64,000 bases of DNA, from positions 1,612,001 to 1,676,000 of the forward strand of contig CP075497.1 of NCBI GenBank assembly GCA_021613535.1, read 5' to 3'. Source of the DNA: Adineta vaga (taxonomy: Eukaryota; Rotifera). Below, piece by piece: positions 35,630 through 46,851 of this stretch. The notes beneath the pieces were generated by a model. It worked only from the letters and a program-made list of their open reading frames with translations. It had not been told where the DNA came from and searched no databases. Made by a program: the position numbers and the translations under genes. Within the stretch, counting starts at the first letter, position 1. Every line of letters begins with the position of its first letter.

Positions 35630-38601
35630 CTAATGACCTTTACAATCACATAGAATTCGATTTAATACTAATAGAATAAAAACAATGAGAGTGCCGATAA
35701 CAATCATAGCAATTATTCCAATAATAACGGATATTTTAGCAGATTGAGGAATAGAATTGTGACATTCTACAATAATCTGATTAAAAAGTAAATTTGATTT
35801 CAAAATATTTACCTGTAATTTTCTTAGTTTTTCTTTCACTATAACCAGCTTTATTCAATAAACGAATAGAAATCATATAATTTGTTTTCGATAGAAGATC
35901 TTTTAATTCATATTCAGTTGTTTGGGTTTGAACAAGAATTGGTTTACTCCATTTGTCTATTTTATTCTTTCCACGAACCTTTGAAAAGAAAAGAAAAGAA
36001 AAGTACAAAATCAAACATTAGATAAATCACCTCTACTTTCGCATAAGAAATTTCAATTTGTGAAATCGTTGATCCTCCATCATTTTCAATTGACCATTGA
36101 ATTAAAGAAGATTTATTATTCAAACATGAAATATTTGTCAAATGAAATTGTGGAACATTGCCATCTAAAGTTTTCGCTTGAACTGGTGTTGAAAATGCAC
36201 TTTGTCCTATTGGTGATTCAACCGCTATTTGAATTCGATATGAACTCGCGATTTGTAAAGATTTAATTTCAATCATTTGTGTTTCATTGGATAAAACTGG
36301 AAATGAAATTGTTCGAAGAGAATTAGGAATATTAATTTGTTCGTATTTGATAATATAATTTAGTAAAGGAAGACCACCGAATTCATAAGGTGGTTGAACA
36401 TTTAATTGAATTGTATTTGAACGAGGATTAATTTCAATAATACGAGCTTGACGTGGAAGTTCAGCACGTCGAAGAGTAAACGTATGTTTTTCCATTCGAG
36501 AATTATCAGCTTGACATTGAAATTTTAGGTCAAAATCTTCGTCAGATGGTTTATACTAAAGAAATGATATTTCGAAAGAAAATTCGAAATCAATCAAAGT
36601 AATTTACTGTTAATTGTGTTTCATAAATTGTAGAATCAGTTTGTTTCGTAGAAATACTAATCACTTGTGGATTATTTTCATCTAATATTAACAAATTCTG
36701 TTCGGAATTTTCAACAAATTTAATCCATTGAATTATCGGTGGTGGATAACTATCAAACTGACATTTCATTAGAACTAAAATCAATAAATTTCCTTTATCA
36801 AAAATGATGAAAGAAAAGTTCGTTACCTGAATGATTTGGTGCACTGAATATATGAGAAAGTTTTGGATTTAGAAATACTGGTTTATCTTCAATTATGAAA
36901 GATTAAAATAATAAAAGAAGAACATGATGAAAGTCATTACATTTAACAAGAAGTTGAGCAATAGTTGTTGTTTTATCACCTAGATTCTTTCCAACACAAG
37001 TATAATTTCCATGATATTCACGACGTACTGAATTGAAAGTTAATTCAATTAGATGATATGTTGCTATTTGAGTATAATCGATCGATACACCATCGATTGG
37101 CTAAAGTAGAAATGACGAAATATTCATTTGAAATGAGCCGTTTTTTTTAAATGTAGTTTTACTTCCACACGTGTATTGTTTGAATAAAACCATTCTAATG
37201 AAAGATTTGTTGATGAACCACGTTGAACACGACAAGAAAATGTCACACGTTGAGTTGGAAATTTGTTATCAATACTAATTTCAATTGGAGAAATTGATGA
37301 TAATTGAAGTGGAACTATACAATATCAATCAAACGAAAACGTATACTTTTAAAGAAATGTTTCTAATCTTACTAATAACATTGAGAATATAATCAATTCT
37401 TTCTCCTTTTCTATCAAAATCATTAAATGCATGACATGTATATCGACCATTATCCGTTTCATCAACATAATTTATAATTAATCGATTTTCTCGTACAATA
37501 AATTTTGATATTTCATTTGTATCAAATGAACTAAACTACAACATTTTCTTTTTTATTTAAATAATTATTTTCATTTAAAACAAACCTCTCCATAATACCA
37601 CGAATAATGTGGAGATGGCATTCCATTTGCTTCACAAACTAACGTTGCTGTGCGTTTTTCTACAGCACATGGTGATAAACATATAATTCTTGTTGATGAA
37701 ATCGATTCTAAAAACTTTCTTTTATCATAAAAAAAAACTTCAGTTCGATAATAAGAACAAACGTACGTGCAAGAATAACTTGAATTGGATAATCTTTTGA
37801 TTCACCTGTTTCAATAACATCTGCTTGACACCAAAATGTATCATTATCATTTGAGGTGACTCGATGAATTTTTAATCCATCATTTTGTTGTTCATAATTT
37901 GATGAAAGAAGATTTAATTTTTCTCGTCCTTTAAACCAAGATATTTCAGCTGATGGATTTGCTATAACTCGACATTTGATTAAAACAGCTGAATTTAATT
38001 CTGCATACTGAATTGATTCACTAAGAAAAGTTATTGGAACTATGAAAATCAAAGATATGAAATTATTTGAATAAGAAAAAGAACAATGAACCACCTTTTA
38101 CATCAATTTGTATTGTATTCGAAATCAATCGTCCATTCTGTTCCAAACCTATACATTTCCAAGCTCCTTGTTCATTTTGTGTTAAATTTCGTATTCTTAA
38201 ACGTAATCCATAACTTTTCCGTTCTACTGTTATTCTAAATAAACGAATTATATTCATTCCATCTATTCAATTATCAAATTACCTTGCATTATTCTTCTCT
38301 TCAATATCACTAAACGATGGAGATTGCCAAGAAACTAGATAAATATTGAATAAAATACTGAATCAATAGAAAAAGAAATATTACAAACCAACTCGAATAT
38401 TTTCTTGTCCACTACATAAAGCAATAAATGGTTTGTATTGATCACGCGATATAATTGATTCATTTGGTTTGATAATTAATCGATTCGATACAATTTGAAT
38501 GAAATAAATAACTAAAAGAAATCGAATAGATATCTTACATAAAATTAGATAAGAAATGTTTTCTTACCAATAATAATAATCAAAGAATTTATCAGTTTCA
38601 T
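35630..38601 (-). CDS. NCAM/Fasciclin-2-like cell adhesion protein (5 Ig, 2 FN3, 1 TM)
   Basis: Cell-surface adhesion molecule. From the ATG at 38601 a short hydrophobic leader (MKLINSLIIII) is followed by five Ig domains with the usual C...W...Y/F-x-C: for example ITVERKSYGLRLRIRNL..GAWKC, VLIKCRVIANPSAEISWFKG...TFWC, LVCEANGMPSPHYSWYYGE...GRYTCHAF, VTFSCRVQRG...LEWFY...GNYTC, and LMKCQFDSYPPPIIQWIKF...FQCQAD. Two fibronectin III domains follow (FGGLPLLNYIIKYEQINIP; LIQWSIENDGGSTISQIEIS). A single TM (ISVIIGIIAMIVIGTLIVFI) and a very short cytoplasmic tail end at 35630. The 5+2+TM plan is that of NCAM and Fasciclin 2. About fifteen short introns separate half-domain exons. The tiny tail leaves little room for signalling motifs. 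Orthology to NCAM rather than another IgCAM is an inference from architecture. Confidence 0.75.
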
Positions 38602-39369
38602 TGTTTAAATAAATATGAATATTAGAAACTTAATCGTCTTCGACACCTCGTTTCTTTTTTTCAATAGTATTTCAATGTTGTTATTCACGACTGATAACCT
38701 TGGCTTCGTTGGTCGCATCAAAATTCAATCACTTTTTCTCTTTTCGTTTCGTTTTATTGCATTTCTTCTTTTTTTTCTCTCTGAAGTTCATTGATATTTC
38801 TTCTGTCAATAAAGAATTCTTTTTTCTTCTAACCTTGATCATTATCGAGAGAACATAGATCATCAAAGACTTCATTTTTACAGGAAAAAAAGAAAATCAA
38901 ATTCTCATTACTTTTTCGTCTTGTTTGTACTTTATCATTTAGAATAACTTTGAAAAAAAGGAATAACTGAATGTCTATTTTTAATGTCAATATTGATGAA
39001 TGTTAAAAATGAATTTTTTCATATGGTATTATCAAATAAATCATTGTTGATACAACACTTTCTCGTACTTCTATGCACTGTGCAAGAAGGTTCAATATTG
39101 TAAAATGAAAGATTTACACTTTCTTCGTAGAAAAGTCTTTTTTCAAGGAAATTCAATCAAATAATGTGTCTCTTTACTGAATAATAAATTATTCATATAA
39201 ACAATCCAATAACGATTATATCTTATTATACATATCAAGGATAATTGTTGTCTCTGTTTATAAATAAATCGTTACTGTATATGTATTCACCATGTGCTCA
39301 CTAAAAAGAACGAAATATGATAACCTTCATGTATTGTTAGTCGTTTATTATTATATTTGAATCAATACG
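38602..39369. other. Divergent intergenic region
   Basis: About 770 AT-rich bases between the NCAM-like gene (minus) and a small plus-strand gene. No exon or repeat is recognised. Confidence 0.45.
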
Positions 39370-39753
39370 ATGGTTGTTCTAATTGGTTATCAAGAAGCAG
39401 TAGATAAACTTGCTACAGCTGAAGTAGCATTTGTTGGTCGTTTAACTCATGTTACACCAAGTTTATCCATACGTTCACATCCACCTGTCAATCATTATAC
39501 ACTGAAATTTGAAGATGAATTACGACCATTGAAAGGTTCAATAGCAACTATTTACGAATTTCATTATCAGCAAAAATTAAAAGAACAACAACTTCCAAAT
39601 ATAGATGGAAGTTTAGATCCCATAGTGGAAATGAAAGCACCACATGCCGGACGATTTTATGTTGCTATTCTTCATGCTGATGACAATACAATTAAAATAT
39701 TAATAGAAATTAATGAAAGCGATTTATCTATGCTTCATGCCTCGAGTAAATAA
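39370..39753 (+). CDS. Small intronless protein of unknown function
   Basis: 127 residues in one uninterrupted frame, beginning MVVLIGYQEAVDKLATAEVA and ending SDLSMLHASSK. No signal peptide, TM segment or known motif is seen. The sequence alternates beta-like hydrophobic stretches (AEVAFVGRLTHVTP, HYTLKFEDELRPLKG, RFYVAILHADDNTIKILIEI), suggesting a small beta-rich soluble domain, perhaps OB- or Ig-like. AATAAA-like signals follow within 50 bases (about 39796-39801). It stands first in a run of intron-poor genes extending to 50.4 kb. I do not recognise the family. Confidence 0.6.
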   Translation: MVVLIGYQEAVDKLATAEVAFVGRLTHVTPSLSIRSHPPVNHYTLKFEDELRPLKGSIATIYEFHYQQKLKEQQLPNIDGSLDPIVEMKAPHAGRFYVAILHADDNTIKILIEINESDLSMLHASSK

Positions 39754-39955
39754 TTCATGTTTTTTTTGTATTTTTCAATGAAACAATATTATGAAATAAA
39801 AATACTAAATTGAACATATGAATTTTTAAATGAATAGCATAGAAGATAGTTATTTAGTTAGTACTTTCATATAACATGTGTATATCAAGATTAACAAGAA
39901 GTAAACATTTTCTCGACTAAATGAAATTGTATATTTAATTTATATTAAAAGCAGT

Positions 39956-40792
39956 TTAATATTTTTTGATAAAATTTAAAATAATATCATATTGTCGACT
40001 TTGACTAAAATACTTAGAGGCAACCATTTGCATATGATCACTTCCTGGAATTTCATGAAACTCGACAGGTACTTGTTGAGAACTCATTAATTCTTCATAT
40101 AAACGTTGATTTTGCAGTTCAATTGTTAGATGAGTTCGTTCACCAATTAAAATCAATTGAGGATTTCTTATATTTTTCCAATAACGCATTGGTGATGCTA
40201 GTTTCCAATTTTGTGGATCAGAAGAAAATACTTGTATCAATCTACTATTACTATATTTTTCCGGTGATGGCGTGCTTAAATATTCATACATATCAAGACC
40301 AAATGCATCAAGTAAAATAAGTCCATAAATTGGATTTTTTACTTTATATGGACGAAAATATCGTGGATCAGAATTGAGTAATGCAATCATATGACCACCA
40401 GCTGAATGACCCATTACAAAGATTCGATTAGGATTTCCACCATAAGTTGCTATATTTTGATAGACCCACATGATAGCAGCAGTACATTCTTCAACAGTAT
40501 TGAAAATTGAATTTGGCGATAAATTATAATTAGGAATTACTGTAACTAAACCTTTTCGAGCAAAACTGTGTCCAATATGTCTATAAGTGCCTTTATTTCC
40601 ACCTCGCCATGCACCACCATGGATAAAAACTAAAACATCACTTTCTAAACTTTGTTTTGGATAATAAACATCTAATGTATTTTGTTGATTTTGTTTATTA
40701 TTTGTATAAACAAGATCACAATCTTCTTGAATTATGTTATTGTATAGTCTCTTCAAGAACCAACTGAATACTTTGGCTAACAGTGCACCCAT
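39956..40792 (-). CDS. Alpha/beta-hydrolase, esterase/lipase (HSL / kynurenine formamidase-like)
   Basis: 278-residue intronless hydrolase. The oxyanion motif HGGAW (FIHGGAWRGGNKGTYR) and the nucleophile elbow GHSAGG are plain. The catalytic His is in GSDHMQM near the C-terminus, and the acid is expected near LILIGERTHLT, where the usual Asp is not obvious. This is the carboxylesterase type B/BD-FAE group (COG0657-like), acting on small esters or N-formylkynurenine. The N-terminus (ALLAKVFSWFLKRLYNN) is weakly hydrophobic and could be a membrane anchor. Lack of introns and resemblance to microbial esterases raise the possibility of acquisition from bacteria or fungi. The substrate is unknown. 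Confidence 0.85.
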   Translation of the reverse strand: MGALLAKVFSWFLKRLYNNIIQEDCDLVYTNNKQNQQNTLDVYYPKQSLESDVLVFIHGGAWRGGNKGTYRHIGHSFARKGLVTVIPNYNLSPNSIFNTVEECTAAIMWVYQNIATYGGNPNRIFVMGHSAGGHMIALLNSDPRYFRPYKVKNPIYGLILLDAFGLDMYEYLSTPSPEKYSNSRLIQVFSSDPQNWKLASPMRYWKNIRNPQLILIGERTHLTIELQNQRLYEELMSSQQVPVEFHEIPGSDHMQMVASKYFSQSRQYDIILNFIKKY

Positions 40793-41205
40793 TAATACTA
40801 ATTAGTTAGCTATTGTATATAGTATCAATCAGTACGATGGGAAAATATGAAAAAAAATGTGTGAATATTTTTTTACATCATAACTGATGATTAATAATGA
40901 GGTCATAGTCAAAGACGCATCTGACGTCATGAAATAAACACAGTACGTTGTTGATATTGTAAATACATGTTTGTTTACTTCTCTAATAAAAGTCAATTAT
41001 AACTAAATATTAAGTTGATGGAATAATTCATTTTCATATGTGTTCTATTTCAGTTTATTCATAGACTATAAGATGAGCATGAATAATTTGATAGTTGTTA
41101 CAATTATCTATAGTTTGAAGACTAAGAAATAGTCGAAACAATTTTATTACATGAAAAATTGAAGTATTTAACAAATGTAAAGATTAGTGTTGAATAAAAA
41201 ACGCA
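40793..41205. other. Intergenic region
   Basis: AT-rich 5' flank of the hydrolase gene; nothing else recognised. Confidence 0.4.
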
Positions 41206-41304
41206 ACAACTTTAACCATTGGATTTGATGTTTGACATATACATCTATCAAAATCACCAAGAGATCAGATGATGTCATGGGTTGTTCTTCAACTATTTCT
41301 AGCT

Positions 41305-41805
41305 CTCTTACGTTATGGCATATTTTGTTTCTCTAAATGAATATCATGTTTTTCTCAAAAGAATTGAATTACTGTCTAGATAATTACCTTCTAGGTGATC
41401 GATGATACTTTTTTCACTAATATGCATTAGTAATTGTTCAAATCCTTTCTTTTTTCCCACTAAAATAGGTACATAAAGCTTATAATATTATAAAACATGA
41501 CAAATATTCGAGTTTTTCTGAAGTATTACATTGTCCATTAATTAGTTCAGTTAATAACTAGATGAAAAACAATTAATCAAAATATAGTTCACAACAAAAC
41601 TTACGTCGAGTTTGTATTGGAAACTAAATTCTGCTGGCTTGAATAATATTAGACATTCGAATCTTTTATTTATTGTCATTATTTTGGATGTTGGAATGAT
41701 TGGTTCGGTTTTTACTTTGAACAATTTTAAATCATCTTTTCGTGTGACCATTGATAATGATACTTTTGAATAATTCAGTAAAGGCAATCTCAATATGAAA
41801 AAATA
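41305..41805 (-). pseudogene. Orphan 3' exons of an unrecognised protein (possible gene fragment)
   Basis: On minus, the exon RLPLLNYSKVSLSMVTRKDD...ECLILFKPAEFSFQYKLD (about 41795..41606) splices in phase to LLTELINGQ, then to GKKKGFEQLLMHISEKSIID (41465..41390), then to a terminal exon EEKQNMP and stop near 41308. The FKPAEFSFQYKL run resembles the strand pattern of ASH/MSP-like domains in ciliary proteins, but this is weak. No upstream exons or start codon are visible between 41810 and 42140. It is either the 3' end of a gene whose 5' part has been lost, or a partial duplicate. Boundaries are approximate. Confidence 0.4.
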
Positions 41806-42160
41806 TTAGCAAATCAATCAATCAATATAATATATCTATGTCCGGTGTGTAAAGTTTGCGCCTATCAAACCATGATGAATAGACGACATAAACAAAGATT
41901 TTGCTCCGACAGTGTGATCCGCAAACTATAGGATAGACTAGACGTGATTGAAATGTCTATTGTATCATTTATTTCGTTTTATAGTTAGATCGAAAAGAAT
42001 CTTTTGAATGAAAGAGGTCACTGTAGTCATTGAAGGTAAAAACTAGAAAAGTCAGTTGTTATAGTAATGCTTCTTTCACGTGAATAAAAATGGTCACTGT
42101 CACCAATTTTGAATATATGATGATGAAAGTTATTCATGTATATTTTTGATCAATAGAAAA

Positions 42161-42853
42161 ATGAATGAGAAAAAACCAACAACTGGACCAAATTCTACGA
42201 CTCAACCTAAACCAAATGTTGTTAAACAAGACGCACCTCTTCTAATTTGGTACAATAAAACAAATGAAGAGAAATTCGATGGTGAAAATAATTTTCTTTA
42301 TTTTAATAATTCTCAACAATGTATTGAAACTATTGAACAATCAACAAAACCAATCTTTCTTATTTTAAATAGTTCTTCAGCAACTGATATACTTTCACGT
42401 ACTCATTCATTAAAACAAATCGATACAATTTTCATTGATTGTCAATCATCACGAGAACAACAAAGATGTCAATATCTTCTTCAACATTATTTAAAAATAT
42501 TCGATCTATTTCTCAATCGACAACAATTACTTAAAACTATTCGAGAAAATATCACTCTTTATCAACATCAATCTGGTAATGAATATCTTCGTCTAGGTGA
42601 ACGATATAAACAAAGTAATGATCTCAATCTTGCTTTGAAATATACGCATAAAGCATTGGATTTATATCAAAAAACACTTTCAAATTCAAATCATCCATTA
42701 ATAGCACGATGTTTAAATAATCTTGGTGGAATTTATGATGCACAAGGAGATGTTAATCGATCATTTGAATATTATGAACAAGCATTGAAAATGTATTCAC
42801 AATTAGCACCTACTCTAACGAATCAACCTGTATCGAAGGTTTTAAAAAAGTAG
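42161..42853 (+). CDS. TPR protein with a bdelloid-type N-terminal module
   Basis: About 230 residues, intronless. The N-terminal part (APLLIWYNKTNEEKF, CIETIEQSTKPIFLILNSSS, LKQIDTIFIDCQSS, IFDLFLNRQQLLKTI) follows the beta-alpha pattern of the receiver-like domain that in bdelloids usually precedes an ADP-ribosyltransferase or TPR array. Two tetratricopeptide repeats of the kinesin-light-chain type follow (ERYKQSNDLNLALKYTHKAL; NNLGGIYDAQGDVNRSFEYY). The protein then stops after QPVSKVLKK, so it has only two TPRs and no catalytic domain; family members are usually much longer. It could be a shortened but live protein binding peptides, or the remnant of a longer one. An in-frame ATG at 42146 is an alternative start; an acceptor-like aatag before 42156 suggests a leader intron. 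Confidence 0.65.
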   Translation: MNEKKPTTGPNSTTQPKPNVVKQDAPLLIWYNKTNEEKFDGENNFLYFNNSQQCIETIEQSTKPIFLILNSSSATDILSRTHSLKQIDTIFIDCQSSREQQRCQYLLQHYLKIFDLFLNRQQLLKTIRENITLYQHQSGNEYLRLGERYKQSNDLNLALKYTHKALDLYQKTLSNSNHPLIARCLNNLGGIYDAQGDVNRSFEYYEQALKMYSQLAPTLTNQPVSKVLKK

Positions 42854-42928
42854 AGAAGATTATACAATCAATGCATAATAATGATATTTTTATAAAATAA
42901 AATTGTGTAATTAACTCGAATTGTTTGA

Positions 42929-42949
42929 GGGTGTGGGTGTGGGTGTGAG
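42929..42949 (+). repeat. Interstitial telomere-like repeat (TGTGGG)n
   Basis: The sequence GGG TGTGGG TGTGGG TGTGAG runs for 21 bases. From memory, TGTGGG is the telomeric hexamer reported for Adineta vaga. The tract is too short to be a telomere and is read as an interstitial relic or chance. Confidence 0.5.
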
Positions 42950-43302
42950 TATTTCTCTATAGCCTTTCAAAATGCGAAAGAAAGACGCAACAATACTATT
43001 GTGTTCGACTATTAATTTACTTCAAAAACAGAAATAATGAGAAATGAAATTGCTCTAAACATTGGTTTTTATGGAAACATATTTGGTTTTATCGAACATA
43101 TATTGTTAGGAAACGAACTATGTTTTCTTTTTCTTTCTTTCTTTTCTTTCTCTTATCATTCTAACGTGACGTCATTGACATATATGTTTCTTTCGTTCTT
43201 GGTATATTCCTATATGGATCATCTATCCAGGTGATCTGGACATGGACCAACTCAGGTGGAACATTTCCATAGACTCATTGGTTTTTTCCTTTCTTTTTAG
43301 AC

Positions 43303-43370
43303 TGTATAAAAGCGCGATGTTTTCACAAATAAAGTAGCGTGGCAAGCGACAAGCGAGCATTCTAAGTTAT
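43303..43370 (+). promoter_or_regulatory. TATA box and polyadenylation signal in close succession (LTR- or promoter-like)
   Basis: tgtataaaagcgcg is followed about 25 bases later by aataaag and then by a G+C-richer run (gcgtggcaagcgacaagcgagc). A TATA box with AATAAA so close downstream is typical of an LTR, but no terminal TG...CA repeat or target duplication could be fixed. Confidence 0.3.
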
Positions 43371-44530
43371 ATGTAATCTAATAGTATTTTTATCAAAAAC
43401 TCTTCGTACTACATCAACTGGTTTTCTTGCCATATGTTTACCATTATCTAATATAATTTATCAATCATATCCATTTATGATTTTCTTACACAAATCGCAC
43501 AGATTTTTAATACTTTTAAATATGAAATATTCTTACAATTTTTACACTCATTGTTTGACATCAAAATTATTTCGAAAAGCATTTCTTGAACAAATTCAAA
43601 CATTGATTTTATACTGAAAAAGAAGAAATATGATCGTACTAAATTTAATAAAATCTACACTATAGATAAATAGAAACTAACTGATTATAAAAGATGGGAA
43701 GGAAATATTAGCGTCGATGTATATATGTTAATCATTCTGTGGTGTACGAGAATCTCCAGATGACTTTCTTTTATAAGTCATGAACAATTCCTAAACATCG
43801 AAGATGATATCAGATTAGAATAAAATCTGTGGTCATTCTAGAAGATGTCTTTATATTTTATAGATTTCCTCCTTACATCAATGTTTTAGTATGAAACTTT
43901 CGATCGAGTAAATCAAGATAAATCTTAAGAAAAAAAAATGATTACATATTTTATAAGTACCAACTTACTTTACTAGTAATGTTATATTAATGATTTGTAT
44001 AGAAATGAACGATGAAACATATGCAAGCAGTTTATATAGATGTTATACACAAATCTGTCCAGATTGTTTCCGAGAAAAAAAGATTACAGAAATATTATAA
44101 AAATAATTCTTTATTAAAACTGAGTCTTTTGTTTTTGATTCAAATGAGTTCCATCCAATCAATGGTACTATGTTAATGCTCTATTCTTGACACAACAGTA
44201 ATACAGGTAAATCTCATGGAAATTATTTAGATATTTTTGATTTATTTTTATCGAATAAAATTCGTTCAAATCTTTTAGCTTGATCAAATGAAGAAAATAT
44301 AGTCAAAATGAATTTAAACAAGATTAAAAGTAGGTATTATGAACAGTTTTATGTATGCAATAAATGGAAAGATAAGAAAAGGAAAAACTATATTATTTAC
44401 TTAGTATAATGATGCATATAACATGATTAGAAAAAAAAGCAGAACATGTTAACGAAATCTACACACTAGTAGAGAAATAAATGGCACTGAAAAAGGATCA
44501 ATATCAATTTCTAAATTGAATTGTGTCTAT

Positions 44531-46851
44531 TTATGGTTTGTTTGTTGTTTTTCGACATGTAACTGATACACTTTTTCCAAGTAATTGAGGATCTCCGGGT
44601 AACGGAATCAAGACCTGTGTACCACTCTGAAAACTCCAATGATTACTATTTGTACATTCCTTTGTTGAAATACTTGATCGATTAACATTAACAACAAATG
44701 TACCCATTGATATGGTTGGATGTGCTGCTGTTATTGTAAAACTATCTGAAGTCTCACTAAATAAAATAGTACCTGGTTGTTGCAAATAGATACTAAGTGA
44801 CATACTACTACAATCATAATATGTAATAGTACCATTAAGAAAATTTTTATCAAATAATACAACCGAAGCACGTTGAAGAAGTGGATCACACGTACCATGA
44901 AGATATATTGATTCACCTGGATTTTGTGAAATAGTTAATGCTTGTGCATTCTTTCCTAAAAGTAAATGACGTTCCCATGAAGACGACATTTCTTCCAAGT
45001 AATATTAGGAGTAATCATATATTTATAATAGAAAGGTTCAATTGTTGGTCCACGTCCATGAATAATAATTGCAGTAAGAATACGTCCAGTCATTTGAAAA
45101 TCCCATGGACCCAATTGGTTAACATTACCAGTTCTATTACGACAATCAATCATCAATGTTTCATATTCCTCTAAAACTGACCATGCTGTACCATCAGCAT
45201 GAAACCATAAGACACGTGGTTGATTATATGAAAACATATAGACACCATCGGGTAATATCATTCTTGTTCCATTACTCCATTGTACTGTTAATGTTCCAGC
45301 TAAAGTATCAATTGGAGGTAATAATCGACTTACTAAAGCTGTTTGTAACAATGCCGTTGTATTATCTTCAATACCATTTGCTAATGCTACAATATATGTA
45401 TCATAGAAGTGCCACGTACGTTTTGCCGTTAAATTGTGTGTTGCAGTATCCATCAATGCTGCACCATACATATCATCACTAACACCACCAACAAATGTTG
45501 TATCTCGCATCGGTAATTTGCCACGATCACAATGCACTAGTGGTGTATCTGCTTCGACTGTAATACCATTGATTGCTTGCCAATCAAGCAAAGCAAATAT
45601 ATTTTCATATTCTTCGCCACCACCATATTGAGCATCACGTGTATATAGATTGAGTACACCATCACCTATATGTTCACCTTTCAAATTCTCATAATTATCA
45701 CATTCTGTTGCTATGACACGAGCAGAATGCATTTTTAATGCAACTGTCCAATTCTCTCGTCGATGTACTTGAAAATCACTTGTATAAAAATGACGATTAC
45801 CAACTAAAGGTACAGTTCGATGATTATGTTCAAGACGACCAGCATATTCATGCAATGCAGTAGAAGTTGTATTATCGATCATATCCATTGCTAATTCTCG
45901 TAATTGATCGGATGGAAACAAATGTGTGTACCAAACATGTACACCACGATCAATCACACGTCCAATCAGAGCCCATGTCCAAACACTACCCATGGTAAAC
46001 CAAGCATCACCTCGTGTTAAAAATCGACCAAAAATCTCTAGACGATCTTTTGATAGAGCATACTGTGTACCACGTGTTGCCATATGAAAATGTAAAATAT
46101 TTGTCGCCCATGCATCACCATATGCTGCAGGAAGTAATTGTGAACCATGAAAATGATATGACCAATCTGTTTGTATACCCATTGTAGTAAGATTTTGTAT
46201 TTGTACAGTATTCCACATTAATTCAAAACCTTGTGCTACAGCTGAATAATTTGATGTTGCAAATCCACGATACAATTGAATTTGTAATTCCCATACTAAA
46301 TTAGCACCACCTTCCCAATCTTTAATCCACCAATTAGCACGATAGGACATATTTACAATAGCATCAATTTCATATTTTGTCATTCGTTCTACACCTAGCA
46401 TAAGCATAATACCTGTTGCAATCAATGGATCTTGAATATAATTCCACCACCAATTGGGATTTTGCCAGTCTTGTTCAATCCATACTTTTAATGCACAATG
46501 AATACCTAATGATAATTTTGTATCATTTGATAATCCACCAGGTACAGTATATGCTGCTGTCATTGTAGCAATACGAAACATATGTAAAACTGGATCCCAA
46601 TTTTCTGGACCACGTGTCGTATAATTTAGATCAGGCCACTGGCAAGTATGCATGTCTAATGCACTCAGATTAGCCATGGCTTGTGTAAGAACTTCCGGTA
46701 ATTGATCGGGTGAAGGCCAAAGCATTATTTTACGAACATTTTCACGTACAACAGTGAAATCATCATTTATTGATGCAGTACTAGTGGACGTAACAAAAAA
46801 CGTCATACACAATAGAAATAGTAAATCATTGTATAATTTGTATTTAATCAT
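44531..46851 (-). pseudogene. Polysaccharide lyase family 8 (hyaluronate/chondroitin AC lyase-like), secreted, with a frameshift
   Basis: Intronless lyase of about 770 residues in two overlapping frames (46851..about 44990 and about 44998..44531). A signal peptide (MIKYKLYNDLLFLLCMTFFV) leads into the alpha/alpha-toroid: NWWWNYIQDPLIATGIMLML, GGANLVWELQIQLYRGF, GIQTDWSYHFHG, AAYGDAW, RGTQYAL, GRVIDRG. The central beta-sandwich follows (ENWTVALKMHSAR, ENLKGEHIGDGVLNLYTRDA, DWQAINGITVEADTPL), then the C-terminal domain (LLLGKNAQALTISQNPGESI...). The expected PL8 Asn, His, Tyr and Arg of the active site are all present. The frame changes by one base inside an A-rich run near 44984-45000 with no GT-AG to explain it, so the copy is either recently disabled or carries a sequencing error; the truncated first frame still holds the catalytic toroid. 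PL8 is mainly bacterial, which with the lack of introns suggests transfer. Confidence 0.85.

Larger units (their letters stand above)
42854..44530. other. Gene-free region with telomere-like tract and LTR-like promoter
   Basis: About 1.7 kb. It contains the (TGTGGG)n-like tract (42929..42949), a T/C-rich tract near 43126-43152, and a compact block near 43300-43370 with gtataaaagcgcg followed by aataaag. The rest is AT-rich. No coding exon is recognised. Confidence 0.5.
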
